A DNA stretch of 64,000 nt from NCBI GenBank assembly GCA_011037195.1, contig JAAEAF010000122.1, forward strand, positions 1 through 64,000. The letters run 5' to 3'. This DNA is from Triatoma infestans (lineage: Eukaryota > Arthropoda > Insecta > Hemiptera > Reduviidae). The notes below the pieces were generated by a model. The model saw only the letters and a list, made by a program, of their open reading frames with translations. It searched no databases and was not told the origin of the DNA. This document shows, one piece after another, positions 1-11,882 of this stretch (positions within the stretch are counted from its first letter, which is position 1; the number at the start of each line of letters is the position of its first letter). The position numbers and the translations under genes are program-made.

Positions 1-1520
1 GGGGTAATGTGACTGTGGTGGGAGAGGGGGACGGCCGCCATCTTGTGCAAAAAAAGTGGCCTAGAACCCGTCAATCTTATCTACTGATAAGTACTGGAGG
101 GACATGGAGGGTGTTCCCGGGTTAAAAGATTCATGAAAGATTAAAGGCAGGGGGACTTTTGAAGGACATTCTCTAGTAGGAGTAAGATACACTTCGTATC
201 CCTGGTCCCTGGTAGGTGTACTGACCGGACATGGTTGGGAACCAGTGATCTTTCATAAAATAGGCATGACTTTTAATCCTTTGTATCAGAATTGTGACGC
301 AAAGCTAGGGAAACAATGTACTACTACCTAAATCAGCGTCCCCGTTTCGTCAATACGAGGTTCCGTATATTTGGGAGGGCAATATTCTCAAGTGAATGCT
401 TCGGAGGAGTTGGAGATTTAGGATATCTTGAGGTATTGCAGTCAGACTGGTAGATTACTGGGAGTGACCATTTAGTAGCTTTTTTTTAAAATTATTTTTG
501 TGGAGCATAAGAGCCCGCCCCTACGGTCACCCATTAATTATAATAACTCTAATAATAAATTGGTGATTATTCTAAACTCAATATTAATAGATGATAGAAC
601 CGTAAATCGTTTTGAGGTGGCACTTTAGGGGAAAGATCAACACGATTTGCAACTCCGCCAACTTAGAAACGCATCCAGTTTCCGCTCGCTCTTCCCAGTG
701 CTAAGGGGTCTCTGTCTATGTGCTATGATTTTTTTTTGTCTTATCTTATGCACACGAAATGATAACTTCAGGAACTCGAAAAGCATGTTCCTTCTGACAT
801 TCATTGCTTGTGACACAATTATCGTAATGCCCTTTTTTCCAATACTTCTGCAACCAACTCTACTGGTTCTTGAAGGGCGAAATTAAAAAATTGGTTGATA
901 TCAGCTTTAAGATTCTATGAAGTTTTTCCAGCTTAGCTACCTACACGGCCTCCAATGGCGGCAATCAGGAATTATAGATAAGGAGAAATATATGCATTTA
1001 TAGATAAGCTGTAAAAATACAACTGAGAAATTATTCACCTGAGAAAAATTTGTTTTCAATATGCGGTGTGCATTTTCTCGAGGTTAAGGTGGTGCCTATT
1101 TTTGGTGGGTGATTGTTAGAGAATTCCCCCATATTCCGCACTTTTCTTTTTTCCTTCTTTTTTATCGAAATTTCCATGCATTTTCTAGGTCACGTAGTTT
1201 GTGTGTGTTTATATATGGTAATAATAACATTGTTTTCTTGTAAAAGTGCGAGAATAATCTACATTTCCACTAGACAAGGCTATGTCGATTGGCGTTACGT
1301 GAGTTTTTATGTCATGAAAGTAGGATTGAAAGTATTCTTTTACCAAGTGACTTTATTTTATAAACCCACTTTATATCTTTTACAGTTTTTTGGAGTTATT
1401 TTTACATTTTTGCAATCTATTGATATAAAATTGTGTCACATCATCTTAAGACAATTTTTCTTTCGTTTGCTGGTGAAAATTTTCGAAATTGACTTGTATT
1501 CTAATTGCTTTTTCGATCAA
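1..1520. other. no gene recognised
   Basis: The first 480 bases are mixed-composition DNA and the rest is AT-rich. Short open frames (647-886 and 1113-1529, +) have no recognisable domain and look like chance frames. Nothing else can be supported here. Confidence 0.5.
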
Positions 1521-1524
1521 AAAA

Positions 1525-1630
1525 TATGAACCGGATGTGCAGCTTGATTGATTTTTTTTTCCTAGTTTTTCACGATTTTCTCAAAAAAAGCTTCAAAGAT
1601 TTCTATAAACTTTGCATACCTACTGGACAG
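1525..1630 (+). repeat. family A repeat, diverged internal module
   Basis: An old fragment with the family A order: an ACCGGATGTGC block (consensus ACCGGAAGTGC), then CACGATTTTCTC, then a degenerate form of the block that reads TTTCTTTAAACTTGG in better copies. Confidence 0.55.
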
Positions 1631-1790
1631 AATCGGCCGAACTTGTTACTATAACTTGTAACATTTTCCAACGGAAATTGATGTTTAGACTGTCCTAGGA
1701 TTGTTACATCATTAAGCTTTTACTTTTCACAAAGCTTTTAAGTTTCAAATTTCGCTCATTTGCCCTAACATAAATATACTGGTGCTGTTG

Positions 1791-1979
1791 TGGCAAGTAC
1801 CTGCCCAGTATTGGCAAGTACCTGCCCAGTATTGGCAAGTACCTGCCCAGTATTGGCAAGTACCTGCCCAGTATTGGCAAGTACCTGCCCAGTATTGGCA
1901 AGTACCTGCCCAGTATTGGCAAGTACCTGCCCAGTATTGGCAAGTACCTGCCCAGTATTAGCAAGTACCTGCCCCGTAC
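1791..1979. repeat. 21-bp minisatellite, 9 copies
   Basis: Nine head-to-tail units of exactly 21 bp, beginning TGGCAAGTACCTGCCCAG. The first eight are essentially identical and the ninth has two or three changes. Because 21 is a multiple of three, frames on both strands stay open across the array (for example ASTCPVL repeated), but nothing suggests translation. Confidence 0.97.
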
Positions 1980-2016
1980 AGGTTTATATCTGTGTAGTTA
2001 GCATTCCACGTATAAA

Positions 2017-2655
2017 TCAAGTCAGTATCAAATAAAACTGACCTATAACAACTTAGTATATATCATAAAGCCTAAAGAGCTCTGTCAAATGTGCAATAGC
2101 CGCGTGGTTGAGGACCTTCACCATTTTATTGTAACTTGGCCAATATATACTCCTTTCCGTAACTATTATATACCCTATGTTAACAGTTTAACAACGAATC
2201 AATTAATTACTATCTTATCTACTTGTGATGAACTCAAAATAAAACAAGTATTCCTGTATATAATTAACTCATTAAAAGTTCGATCTTTTCTGCTTAATGA
2301 ATGAATGAATGTCTAAATAATAAAATAAAATATGTGTTTGTTTATAAACATTGAAATATCAATAAATAGGAGATAAACAAGAAACTTAATTATACTTTTT
2401 ATAAAATACTATTTTTCTGTTCTAATTACAAATATTGTCATTTTTATGATTTGTTTACTATTGTCTATGTAAATACTTTACAAATTTATTTTTGAAGTCT
2501 AAGAAATTTATTTTAAATGTTTTATTCCAAGCAGTTTGCTATTGTATTTTTGTTGTGGTTTGTCTTCTTTAAACTTATTTTTCATTTAATGTATCTCATA
2601 CCACTCTATTTGTATGGGGCTCCCCCGAAAGCAAATAAAACTATTATTATTATTA
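2017..2655 (+). mobile_element. 5'-truncated LINE fragment with 19-bp target-site duplication
   Basis: This is the last 0.64 kb of a non-LTR retrotransposon. The frame at about 2080-2304 encodes a C-terminal zinc-knuckle-like segment (CQMC, then HH) and ends INSLKVRSFLLNE, matching the INSLKLRNKD end of the LINE at 42915-47537. The 3' end is AATAAAACT followed by an ATT microsatellite. A perfect 19-bp duplication (TTAGCATTCCACGTATAAA) at 1998-2016 and 2656-2674 brackets the insert and defines its boundaries. The target was a family A copy. Confidence 0.85.
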
Positions 2656-2812
2656 TTAGCATTCCACGTATAAAGGAAATCGTCGAAAAGATAATTCCCA
2701 ATAAATCCGAACTCAGGGGACCTCAGAAAACGTGTATTCCTTGTGAAAACTTGATATCGAAAATTCTGACACGATTACAGTACTTTCTTTCACTAGGGGA
2801 ATAAAAGAAAGT
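2656..2812 (-). repeat. family A repeat, 5' portion
   Basis: Reverse-strand copy of the 5' part of the repeat. It reads from a degenerate terminal ACTTTCTTTCACTAG block through the TCGATATCGAAAA-type motif to the GACCTCAG and TTTA blocks. The left end was separated from its original flank by the LINE insertion at 2017-2655. Confidence 0.75.
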
Positions 2813-3057
2813 AAAAGATATATATAGATGGAACAGATATTTGCTAGTCAGTATTTCCAAGTGATAAGCAATGTTTTATCCGTAAAATTCACGTAAGGAG
2901 AAAGTAGTTTGTCATGAGGAAATTTTATTTATGCCCTAGTTGGACGTGCTAATTGCCAAACATGTGACGCAAACAATACTCTCTTTTTTCTTTTTAAAAA
3001 AAACTTCTTTTCCTGCCAAATTTTCTCTTTTGTATTAGTAAACTTTCCCTTACCTTA

Positions 3058-3068
<11 letters not shown>

Positions 3069-3100
<32 letters not shown>
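3069..3100. repeat. (CA)n microsatellite
   Basis: Uninterrupted CA dinucleotide run. A shorter CA run follows at 3200-3217. Confidence 0.95.
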
Positions 3101-3105
<5 letters not shown>

Positions 3106-4484
3106 ATACACAAAGACACAAAAAACACAAACTTAACAACAGACAGTGTAAATGCAAGGTGTGTATACCTACCGTTCTATATTTTATTAAAAATAAAATG
3201 CACACACACACACACACTAACAAACATTCATCTCTGATACTCTCAGCAAAGTTAAAGTTCAGTTTCCATTGTTTTCCTTTTCAACTTTCCATCCTATATA
3301 CATTCTCTTGTGCCTAGTCGCTCTATAAATATTCCCATACATATATCATGTGTGGATTACATAAAAAGAAAAAGTATCCCCCCCCCCTTTATTTCCATTT
3401 AGAATGAAAAAAAATCTTTCGGACAGAAAACAAGTGCCAAGTACTAGAATTTTAATTTTCTGGTTTTTCATTCACTTACAATTCAACTTCTTCTTTTTTT
3501 CCGCTTTTCACAACCAGTGATAACCCATGTTTTAATTACTTTCCATATAGTTTAGATATTTTTTTATTTTCAACAGTGGGAAAGCAGGATGGATAAAGCT
3601 GTTCATGTTTTCATTCATTAAAAAAATAAAAAAAAATTGAATAAAATAGAAATTACATAATAATTTCACTTGGTTTTTTATATTTTTTACGGAGGTTTCG
3701 TTTGTGTATAATTTCATTTTCTTCTAATTTTCACTGTATTGATTTAGTCCAGGGATTAATAAATTTATTTAATTTGGTTGGAGGTTGGATTTTTGTCGAT
3801 AGATTGGAGGCTAAACAGCCAAATCCATTCGACTTGAAATTCTATAGTGGCTCCCCTCCCAAGTGGCAGTTGTTTTCTTAGTAAATATTCTGCGTGGTGA
3901 TCAGGTAGATTTTGTTGGCTGGCTAAACTCAAGTAGTTGTACACATCAACAGCCTTTGTAGGCCATTTTAGTATTGTGTGCACAATACATGTATTGTATT
4001 GAGGTATTAGTGAGAGTGTTGTTCGTGTTGTAAGGATGGGATGGCTGGCAGGGGTGCCAACCAAGATCCCAGAAGAAGAGGCTGCTAATCCACTACAGGG
4101 GTAAACATATGGGTACAATCATTTCAATGTAGGATTTTATATATTTCAAATTTGAGCAAGTTCGGGCCTTCCTTCCTAACATAACTTTCTTCCATGGACT
4201 AGCTTGGAGGAAGTAGTGTACTGAAATAGAGGGCAATAGGATGGTTATGTGATCTTACAGTTATTTCTATCAATTATCATGCGCCAACAGGAGACTATTC
4301 TGAATCTTGAGATTGTCTAAATCAACTAACCTGAAGAAGCCTATTGGCAATATGGTCCTTCCAGCGTAGACCTAAAGAAATGAGGAGTCCAAAAAATTTT
4401 GTTTAGAAGGTGGGAAGATGCAGGTTAAGATCCAGGTTCAGATTAAGTTACCAGATTTAGTCTCGATTAGAATAGAATAAAAGC
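3101..4484. other. no gene recognised
   Basis: AT-rich DNA with short homopolymers, including a C run near 3380 and a G run at about 4486-4498 that abuts the LINE to the right. The 117-codon reverse frame at 3765-4118 has no domain I recognise and no splice context. Confidence 0.4.
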
Positions 4485-4551
4485 GGGGGGGGGGGGGACG
4501 CCTCATTCCACTGCGACCTGCAAATCGAGGTCTATTGTGGATCCCCTTAAA

Positions 4552-6058
4552 TTACAGGACAGCCCCCAGCTTTGCCCTCCTAATCAATCCTAGCAAAGCT
4601 GAGAGCGGCTCCGTCATGAAGCTTCCAGCTTCGGGATTGCCCGTCCACAATTGAAGAAACCTAACCCTCGCCAGGCCAGCGTACTCACAAAGGATGTGCG
4701 CCGGGGTCTCCTCCTCTACCTTGCAGAATCGGCATACCGCACTATCCGCAAGTTGTAGGTGGTGCATGTGTCTGTTCAGCCTACAATGCCCTGTTAGTAG
4801 ACCCACAATTAACCTTATATCCCTTCGGATCTGGCTCAGTAGGTCTCTGGTAAATTTAGGCAAATGTCTTTTGATGAAGAGCTTTGCCTGCCTCGGTCCT
4901 GGTGTTCTCTTACCAACGCAGACGCTGTTCTTCTATCCAACCCCTGATAGAAGTTTGGATGAGGCTCCTGGACAAGCCGCAGAAGGGTTCGGAGCCTATA
5001 AAGGTATCCTGCGAACCCTCCCTCGCTAGGGCATCCGCCCTTTCATTCCCCAGAAACCCCACGCGTCCCGGCACCCAGACGAGTGTCAGTTTGTTCCAAG
5101 CAACCACCTCGGTTAGGGCAGTTAGGCTGTCCCACACCAGTCTTGAGACAATTTGGTTTGAAGAAAGTTCCTTCAGGGCTGCCTGACTATGGAGTATACG
5201 GCCACTCTCCTACACACTATCCCTTGCCTTATAATCTCCCTAGCGCAGAGTTGTAACGCCACGACTTCAGCCTGAAAGACCGTGGCGTACTTCCCTAGGC
5301 TGGCCTTAATTTTAACTTTAGGCCTGCCCACGTAGACCCCAGCTCCGACCCCAGTCGGAATTTTGGATCCATCTGTGTACCAGATCGAGTTACCGAACAG
5401 GGGTGGGTCACAGCCCCATTCACCTCTGCTCGGTATAACAATATGGAAGTTCCTTTCGGAAAAATACCTACCTAGGAACCATCCTACCAGTTGGCATTCC
5501 AAGAAGATGGTCCGCCTTGATTTCCTCGATCAACCTCTCGTTATTACAATCATGCCTAGAGGTGATGGGAGGTGGCCCCTGCAGTAATTCGCTTCGCCTA
5601 GAACGAGAATGTGTAATGATGGCAGATTGAGAAGGACTTCCAACGCCGCAGTCGGGGTGTTTTTCATGGCCCCCGCGGAACCCAGGCATGCTCGCCTTTG
5701 GATCCCACCAAGCCTTTCCACCGCCCCCTTCTGCAGCGTTTTGGTCCACCAAACCACCGACCCATATGTGACCATGGGTCTGATGATCCTGGTATAGATC
5801 CATATTGACAAACTTGGGCGCAAGCCCCAGTTTCTCCCACAAAGCCGTCAGCACCTTTTTAAATGACGCGTCGGCCCTGTGAGAAATTTTGTCAATGTGT
5901 TGATTCCAAGTGAGTCTGCGGTCAAAAGTAACATCAAGGTACTTAGCCTCCATCGCAAATGGAATCGGAGTGTGCCCAAGTAATGGTGGCCTAAGCCCTT
6001 CCAACTTGTGGCGCAATATGAAAGGAACTATTACGGTTTTATGGGGGTTTATGGACAA
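4552..6058 (-). pseudogene. LINE thumb, RNase H and zinc-knuckle region, fragmented
   Basis: Continues the polymerase downstream of a stop. The 5468-6058 frame has KYLDVTFDRRLTWNQHIDKI, the RT thumb signature. RNase H appears in the 5173-5502 frame (YTDGSK, then KYATVFQAEVVAL) and in the 4910-5137 frame (WVPGRVGFLGNERADALAREG), which supply the first Asp, the Glu and the NERAD motif. The 4552-4863 frame holds LLTGHCRLNRHMH and a CRFC-x9-H-x3-C zinc knuckle. Frameshifts near 5480, 5170 and 4890 separate these pieces. Confidence 0.8.
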
Positions 6059-6073
6059 GTCCTCCTCCCTACA

Positions 6074-7261
6074 CTAGTTCCTGACCAGCTTTAGAGCTGC
6101 TTGCACCCGCTCTGCAATCGTAGTAGGGTATTTGCCTCTTACCACGATCGCCAAATCGTCTGCGTAGCCTAGACAGTCAAAGCCATCCGCAGATAGTTGG
6201 TGGAGGAGGTCATCAACGACCAGAGTCCACATCAGAGGGGACAAGACCCCTCCCTGCGGACACCCCCTCCCTACTTTTACCCTAAGGGTGGTCTGACCTA
6301 TTGTCGAAATGTTAATTCGATTACTTAGGCTAGACTCCATCCAGCCGCGTGACGCTGCTGGTACTCCTCTTTTATGGAGAGAGTTGATGACCGAGGTGCG
6401 CGAGACATTATTGAATGCGCCCTCAATTTTCAAAAAGGTGGCTACCGCAATTTCCTTATCCTCCAAGGATTTTGATAGCAGCCTGTTAAGATCATCCACT
6501 GCGGCCTCAGCCGACCTACCTGGTTGATAAGCGTATTGGCGGGCACTTAGGGGGTTTGCACACAAGACCTCATCCCTAATATATCTGTTCACCAATCTTT
6601 CCAGAGCTTTCCTTAGGAAAGAGGATAGGCTAATCGGTCTATATGAGCCTGGCGTAAGGTCAGACACTCTTCCTACCTTGGGGAGGTAGAGCACCTTGAC
6701 ATCACGCCACGGTATCGGCGGATATCTTCGGGCTATACATGCCCTAAAGATTCTACACAGGTATGGTAAAAGAATATCTAGTTCTTTTTGTAAAAGGACC
6801 GGGCAAATCCCATCCGTCCCAGGAGATTTGAAAGGTAGGGATTTGTTGATGGCCCACCTGACCTTGCTTGGCCTTGTTATGAGAGTGGCGAGTTTCCAGT
6901 CCTCTGGGGATGGTCTAATAAGCCTCTCCTCAGGGATCCCCGCCACCTCTGGGCCTGCAAGTCGGGATGAGCCTGGAAAGTGCGTCTCCGCGAGGAGCTC
7001 TAAGCTTTCCTCTTCGGAGACAGTGAAGGTTCCATCCCCCTTTCGGAGGAACCCCACTTCCTTCGCAGTACCGTCTTTGGCCAACGCTCTGTGGATTCTG
7101 GCACACGAGGGGGAATCCTCAATTTCCTCGCAGAACTGCCTCCACGAACGTCTTTTGGCCTTCCTAATTTCTTTATTGTACTGCGTGAGGGCATTCTGAT
7201 AGACGGTCCAATTCTGGGTAACTTTGGCCCTGTTGAACAGTTTCCTTACCTCGGCCTTCAA
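6074..7261 (-). pseudogene. LINE reverse transcriptase, open 395 codons but catalytic Asp lost
   Basis: A long open stretch of the RNA-templated DNA polymerase that copies the element into nicked target DNA. It shows SPGTDGICPVLLQ (about residue 146), PGSYRPISLSSFLRKALERL (204), YAYQPGRSAEAAVDDL (243), GCPQGGVLSPLMW (333) and YADD (366-369). In motif A the usual FLDIEGAF reads FLKIEGAF, so the first catalytic aspartate is a lysine at residue 278 (codon 6428-6430). That change alone should abolish polymerase activity even though the frame is open. The frame ends at a stop just before 6073, whereas family members continue into the thumb and RNase H. Confidence 0.9.
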
Positions 7262-8115
7262 GGTGATTTCCTCTCTGTGGTCTTGACCTTACCGGACAGT
7301 TTTCTTGGAAGGCCGTGGCTATCGCCTCCTGCACCTCCTCTACTGTCAGAGATTCCCTGTGCTACTCTATTCTTAAGGGAATCCACAAACCCTTCCCAGT
7401 CGGTCTCCCGAGGGTTCCGGAATGTTATCTGTTGCAACGGGGGGATGTCGATGGTGAACCTGATGTACCTGTGGTCGGAGCAAGATGGTTCCGAAGACAC
7501 ATGCCAGTTCGTGATGTCATCACTCAGCCTATGGGTGGTCAGGGTCAAATCCAACACCTCTCTCCTGGCCACCGTAACAAAAGTGGGTTCCCTACCCAAA
7601 TTAGATATCAGTAACCCTTTACCATAGATAAAATCCAAAAGGGACTACCTCTGCTGTTGCAGTTGCTGCTCCCCCATGCTGGGTGGTGTGCGTTGGCATC
7701 ACATCCCACGAAGAGCGGGAGATTCTTCGCCTCACAGAAGTCGACGATCTCTCCCATCAGGTCCGGCGGGCAAGACTGGTCCTCACCGGGAAAGTAGGCG
7801 GAGCAGGCCACCAGCCTTTTGATTCCACCTTCGGTCCGTGCCGAGATGATTGCTGTAACAAAATCGCCTGAGCAAAGTGCCGGCAGCAAGTTACCATCAA
7901 TCTGATTATTAAGGACTATACAGGCTTTGGGTTTCCAAATAATAACAATATAATACCTTACCTTGGAATGGGCGAATGCCTCTGACTTCCTCGGCCACGA
8001 GCCACGGCTCCTGCACTAGAGCGATATGTAATCGCTCCGATTCAAACCTCCTGCACAAGACCGCCGAAGCGGCCTTGGCGTGATGGAGGTTGATTTGCAG
8101 GACCCGTAGCCCCAT
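7262..8115 (-). pseudogene. LINE endonuclease domain, two or more frame breaks
   Basis: Endonuclease of the APE-like family that nicks the target site. Visible pieces are MGLRVLQINLHHAKAAS at 8115, LVQEPW, GCDANAHHPAWGSSNCNSRG in the 7608-7889 frame, and SCSDHRYIRFTID in the 7258-7638 frame, where the catalytic Ser-Asp-His triad motif is kept. A stop near 7909 and frameshifts around 7610-7640 and 7260 break the coding sequence. The first piece is in the same uninterrupted frame as the end of ORF1. Confidence 0.8.
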
Positions 8116-9236
8116 CCTAGGATGTAGTAGGGAGTCGGGAAGGCAAGCTAGGCTCGTCCCCCGCCTCACTTCGTCATCCTCGGGCGCCAGACATCGCTGA
8201 GGGTTTGAGGCCTCAACAGCGGACTGACCCCGGCTTCGCCCAGAGCGACGGGCATGCCCTCCCCCCCTGTCGGTTTTATTGCCTCTCTTTTTGCCTGCAT
8301 TACGGCCGGCTGAGGGCTTGGATGCGCGAGCCTCCGTTGTCGGAACATCCGCCGCGGGGGCCCGTACCAGCTTAGAGGTGGAGGGAACACCCTCCGCCGG
8401 GCGGATCGCCTCGGCGGAAGGAGCCCCAACTCCTTCCTCATCGCCTAGTTTATCCTTGGTCCGGAACTTCAGCCTACCAAACCCATATAATGGATCCATA
8501 TCTAGACTCCTCTGGATTTCCAGGGACTCCATTCCCATGGAGAATGTGAAGAGTTGACCCTTGCTCTCCGGAACGTACCCCATAACCGTCCACAAGCTGG
8601 GGTTGAGACCCTGGTTGCCAAACTCAAGGGGCTGACAACCCTCTCTGCCTTCACTGCCTCGCCATCTTCATGGGGCACAAGAACCGAGCACGTCACCGGC
8701 TTCGGGACCTCTTCCCCCACCAGGACCCTGAGGGCAGCGCCTTCCCAGGGCCGCAGCGAAGGGACGACCTCCGTCACCCAGGACGCACTCTCCTTGTCTG
8801 CACAAGTGAGTAGGAGAAACCCTGATTTATGAGTGCATTTGAGAAAACGCACCTGACGGTCTTCCGTAGAGGCCACCATGGTGGACAGCAGGGATTTTTG
8901 GATGACTTTCAGCCTTTCCGGCTCCAACTGCGTGTCCGGGTAATCGGCCGCTGCAATCGCGACCATCTCCGAGGACAAAGCCTCCCCGTAGATACGAGGT
9001 CTCGCCTTCTTCGTAGGCCGCGATGCTTTCGGGGTACCTTCCTCCGAACGCGGCCTTTTTTCGGCCTGAGCCCTTTCGTTCTGTTGCCGGACGAGGTTCT
9101 CCCTGATCACGGATCGTCTTGCGACTACCAGATCAATGCCCTGACCGACTAACCTTTGCACCCGCCTGTTGGACGCGCCTGACAGACGGGTTGCAAGAAT
9201 GTCCATATCGGACATTTCATCACCTCCTCTATACAT
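8115..9236 (-). pseudogene. LINE ORF1 (gag-like, DUF4780 type), frameshifted
   Basis: Starts at an ATG at 9236 (MYRGGDEMSDMDILATRL). It has a basic, low-complexity N-terminal region, then a domain with LLTCADKESASWVTEVVPSL and PWEGAALRVL that fits DUF4780, found in LINE ORF1 proteins. A frameshift between about 8595 and 8640 breaks it. The domain continues in the next frame with WTVMGYVPESKGQLFTFSMG and YGFGRLKFR. A basic linker rich in Arg, Gly and Lys follows. The role in the family is RNA binding in the retrotransposition particle. Confidence 0.75.
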
Positions 9237-9240
9237 GTCG

Positions 9241-9714
9241 TCTACATAGTAACCTTATTCTATATTTGAAGGTCACAAGTGTTTTAAATTATTTTAGTAC
9301 TTTTAATTACTTTAGACTAAATTAATAGACTATGGATCTATGATATCTTACCTTATTGCATCAAATTCTTGGCTGCCAGTATGAACTTCGTACAGTATAG
9401 TGTTCATTTACCCAAAGTAAGAAAAACACAGATTCAATATTCAATGGATCTGCTGCAAGATTAGACAAGCTATCATTGAAGCAATAGCAAAGACTGTGGT
9501 GATTTAATGCAAGGAGGCATTTGCTAACCATGTAATTCTTCAACCGAAGATTCTCCTAAAAATTCTAAAACCATAAATGTCCGCAATGTCAGTTTGTCAC
9601 CCCTTTTTTGCCTTAGGTTTAGATCTGAAAGTATATGATCTATGGAATTTTTTTTTTTTTACTGGGTGAGTGTGAGTGTGAGTGTGAATTTATGAGCGTA
9701 TATGTGAAAATATT
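9241..9714. other. no gene recognised
   Basis: AT-rich flank of the LOA-like LINE with one short T run near 9650. Nothing recognisable. Confidence 0.4.
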
Positions 9715-9900
9715 CGTAAAACGAAACATCGTAGAAACCTCAATCTTGAAATTTCGTTCAGGTGCCATTCTCGGGTACAACACGAAGTTTTCGGTCAAAA
9801 TCCGTCAATCGAAAGTACGTCTTTACTTGTTTTTTTCTTCAGTTTTCAACTATTTTCTTAAACTTCGTGATCGTTTCAAATCAGATTTTCTTTTTAAATA
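9715..9900 (+). repeat. family A repeat, internal fragment
   Basis: Contains the CGAAACATCGTAGAAACCTC, TTTCGGTCAAAATCCGTCAA and CGAAAGTACGTCTTTACT blocks in consensus order, then breaks off into unrelated AT-rich DNA. Confidence 0.7.
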
Positions 9901-10246
9901 GATAAAAAGACATAGAATGCAATCAAATATGTATAATATACTATATATATATTTATATACTATATACTTAATATTTATAAATTTATTAGTAGATTATTTA
10001 AATATTTATATTTTGGAATAAAGTTAAACACTTGGTTTAGTTAATAATTGCTGCAAATGAATTATTCAAATAAACACAGTACTCGTAACTAAGACTGAGT
10101 TGTTTTTGTTTTGAGAAGTGGTTTGTTTGTTTGTGCGTGTATGTTTGTGTTTTAGTGTAAACACACACAATAATGAGCGCAATAGTGCCCGTCTAATAGT
10201 GAGCCCAACTAACAAGACCAAATGAACGAGATAGTAGCTGTGTGAG

Positions 10247-10295
<49 letters not shown>

Positions 10296-11882
10296 TTGAG
10301 AATGTGTGCGTTATGTAATTTAATTAATGTTTTGTGTTTTGCTCGTTTCTGGCAGGAAGAAAAGGGGATACTGGGCACCCGTTAACTCTCGCATAGAACG
10401 ACCAACGAACTTTAGAACCTTCTCTCCTGCTACATCTTCCTAGTTGGGGTCTGCCTTCCCCTTCTGTTTACCCTTCCTCTTCTTTTAAGGGCCACCCGTC
10501 AATACAACCTAACCAATGTTCAAAAACATTTCCATTTGTGTCCCTCCAATTTCCCGTCCGGTAACGCTGCCTGACTTTCATTCCCTGGAGGAAAGGGTGG
10601 AAGAGCAGAGGCAGAAAATGAGTTTCAGAGGCCACCAGGGAAATGTTTGACGTACTGACCGAAAACATGTTCTGTAGGGCCGAACAGTGCGGCCCAATGT
10701 ACATTGAAGCTAGTTTGGTATTTTGTGCGTATGAGTGTTTGTAATGTACATGGTGCATGCGCTTGTATATATGTTGATTATGTCCAGTATATATATCCAT
10801 TTTCTGTTTGTGAATATAAATTCCTCCACCCCACCTCATACTTAACATTGAGAAAGTGCGTTTCCCAATGTTTATTGAAAATAACCTTTGGTTAAACATG
10901 AAGAGAAAAACTGTAATCTAATTTCATTAGTATATTGGCGTATTTATAGCCGACGTTACTGTCATAACAGAAGTAAATCTGCTGAGGCTGATGATGACTA
11001 CCGTTCATAAGCTTACAGGTCTTCCATGTCTCATACATTTAAGATATAAACAAGAGTGGGAATACCTCCTGGCTGACTCCCTTACCAAACAAGAAATATT
11101 CCATCATTACTTCAATGTCTTTTGGACCTTTTTGCACTGATTTAATAGTGACGAAGAGTTACTAGAAATTCTCCTTCTCTTCAACGCAATCCAAATCCTT
11201 TCTCTGGACACACAAATTTTGAATAAAGAGCAAAATAATAGTCTTCGACTTGCCTATCTCCTAGAAATGCAACTTATTTGCAGTTACGTAATCTTACTGC
11301 TGTAAAAAGAACTATTGCGATCTTGACAAAGTTGCGAAATGAGTTTTTGTCAGAAATATTAAATTACGATATTAAATAAAACCAGTTTAAAAAAAAAAAA
11401 AAAAAATATTATTTTCTATATTATACAAAGGATTTCCATCATGACCTTTTCATATAGTATTTTTTTCTCCATTTTACTGAATATTCGACAAACTTATTTT
11501 TAGTTTTCCTTTTTCTATTTTGGTTTTGTTACCAGTATTGTGAATATAGTACCCTGGAGAAAGTTGGTGAACGCTTGATTTTATTCAAAAGCCCTTATAT
11601 ACATGAAGCTCCCTTGAGGTGTATTTCCATAGAGATGCACATTTCAGAGCCTATATTTCGCACCAATTCCTCCCCACCCCAGTTCTCTACACCAACCAGT
11701 AAATATACGCTCTATATTCATCCTTAACCGAACCTGATTCTATCGATATTTTCTCTCTCTCTCTCTTTTGCAATTCATTTTACTCTCTATCTTTTTTATA
11801 TTTTTTTTCTATATATAGTCTATAAATATCTACTACTATGTGCTATAACTATAAAACTGTAGATACGTATAGTTTTTGTTTT
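9901..11882. other. no gene recognised; AT-rich DNA
   Basis: Holds a TG microsatellite at about 10250-10287, a poly(A)-like run at 11390-11406, a CT run near 11750 and AT-rich spacer. The 10468-10899 reverse frame has no recognised domain. Confidence 0.4.
10250..10287. repeat. (TG)n microsatellite
   Basis: About 19 consecutive TG dinucleotides followed by TATATATG. Confidence 0.95.

Larger units (their letters stand above)
4485..9240 (-). mobile_element. near-complete LOA/R1-group non-LTR retrotransposon, inactivated
   Basis: A 4.75-kb LINE. In transcription order from 9236 down it has an ORF1 with a DUF4780-like domain, an apurinic/apyrimidinic-type endonuclease, a reverse transcriptase, an RNase H domain and a C-terminal zinc knuckle. 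EN plus RNase H, the QINLHHAKAASAVL and LVQEPW endonuclease motifs, and the CPQGGVLSPLMW reverse-transcriptase motif point to the LOA/I/R1 part of the non-LTR tree. It is clearly richer in G+C than its surroundings. Several frameshifts and stops show that it is dead. Its 3' tail (ACTGCGACCTG, then TCTATTGT, then CCCC on the + strand near 4510-4545) recurs in the SINE at 54312-54552 and in the LINE fragment at 58860-59395. Confidence 0.9.

Noticed and set aside
1791..1979. Resemblance to a CRISPR array
   Set aside because: Units are contiguous 21-mers without spacers, in a eukaryotic genome.
1704..2035. Open frames on both strands through the 21-bp array, giving heptapeptide repeat proteins
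   Set aside because: A repeat of 21 bp stays open in any stop-free frame. Both strands being open shows it is a property of the repeat, not of a gene.
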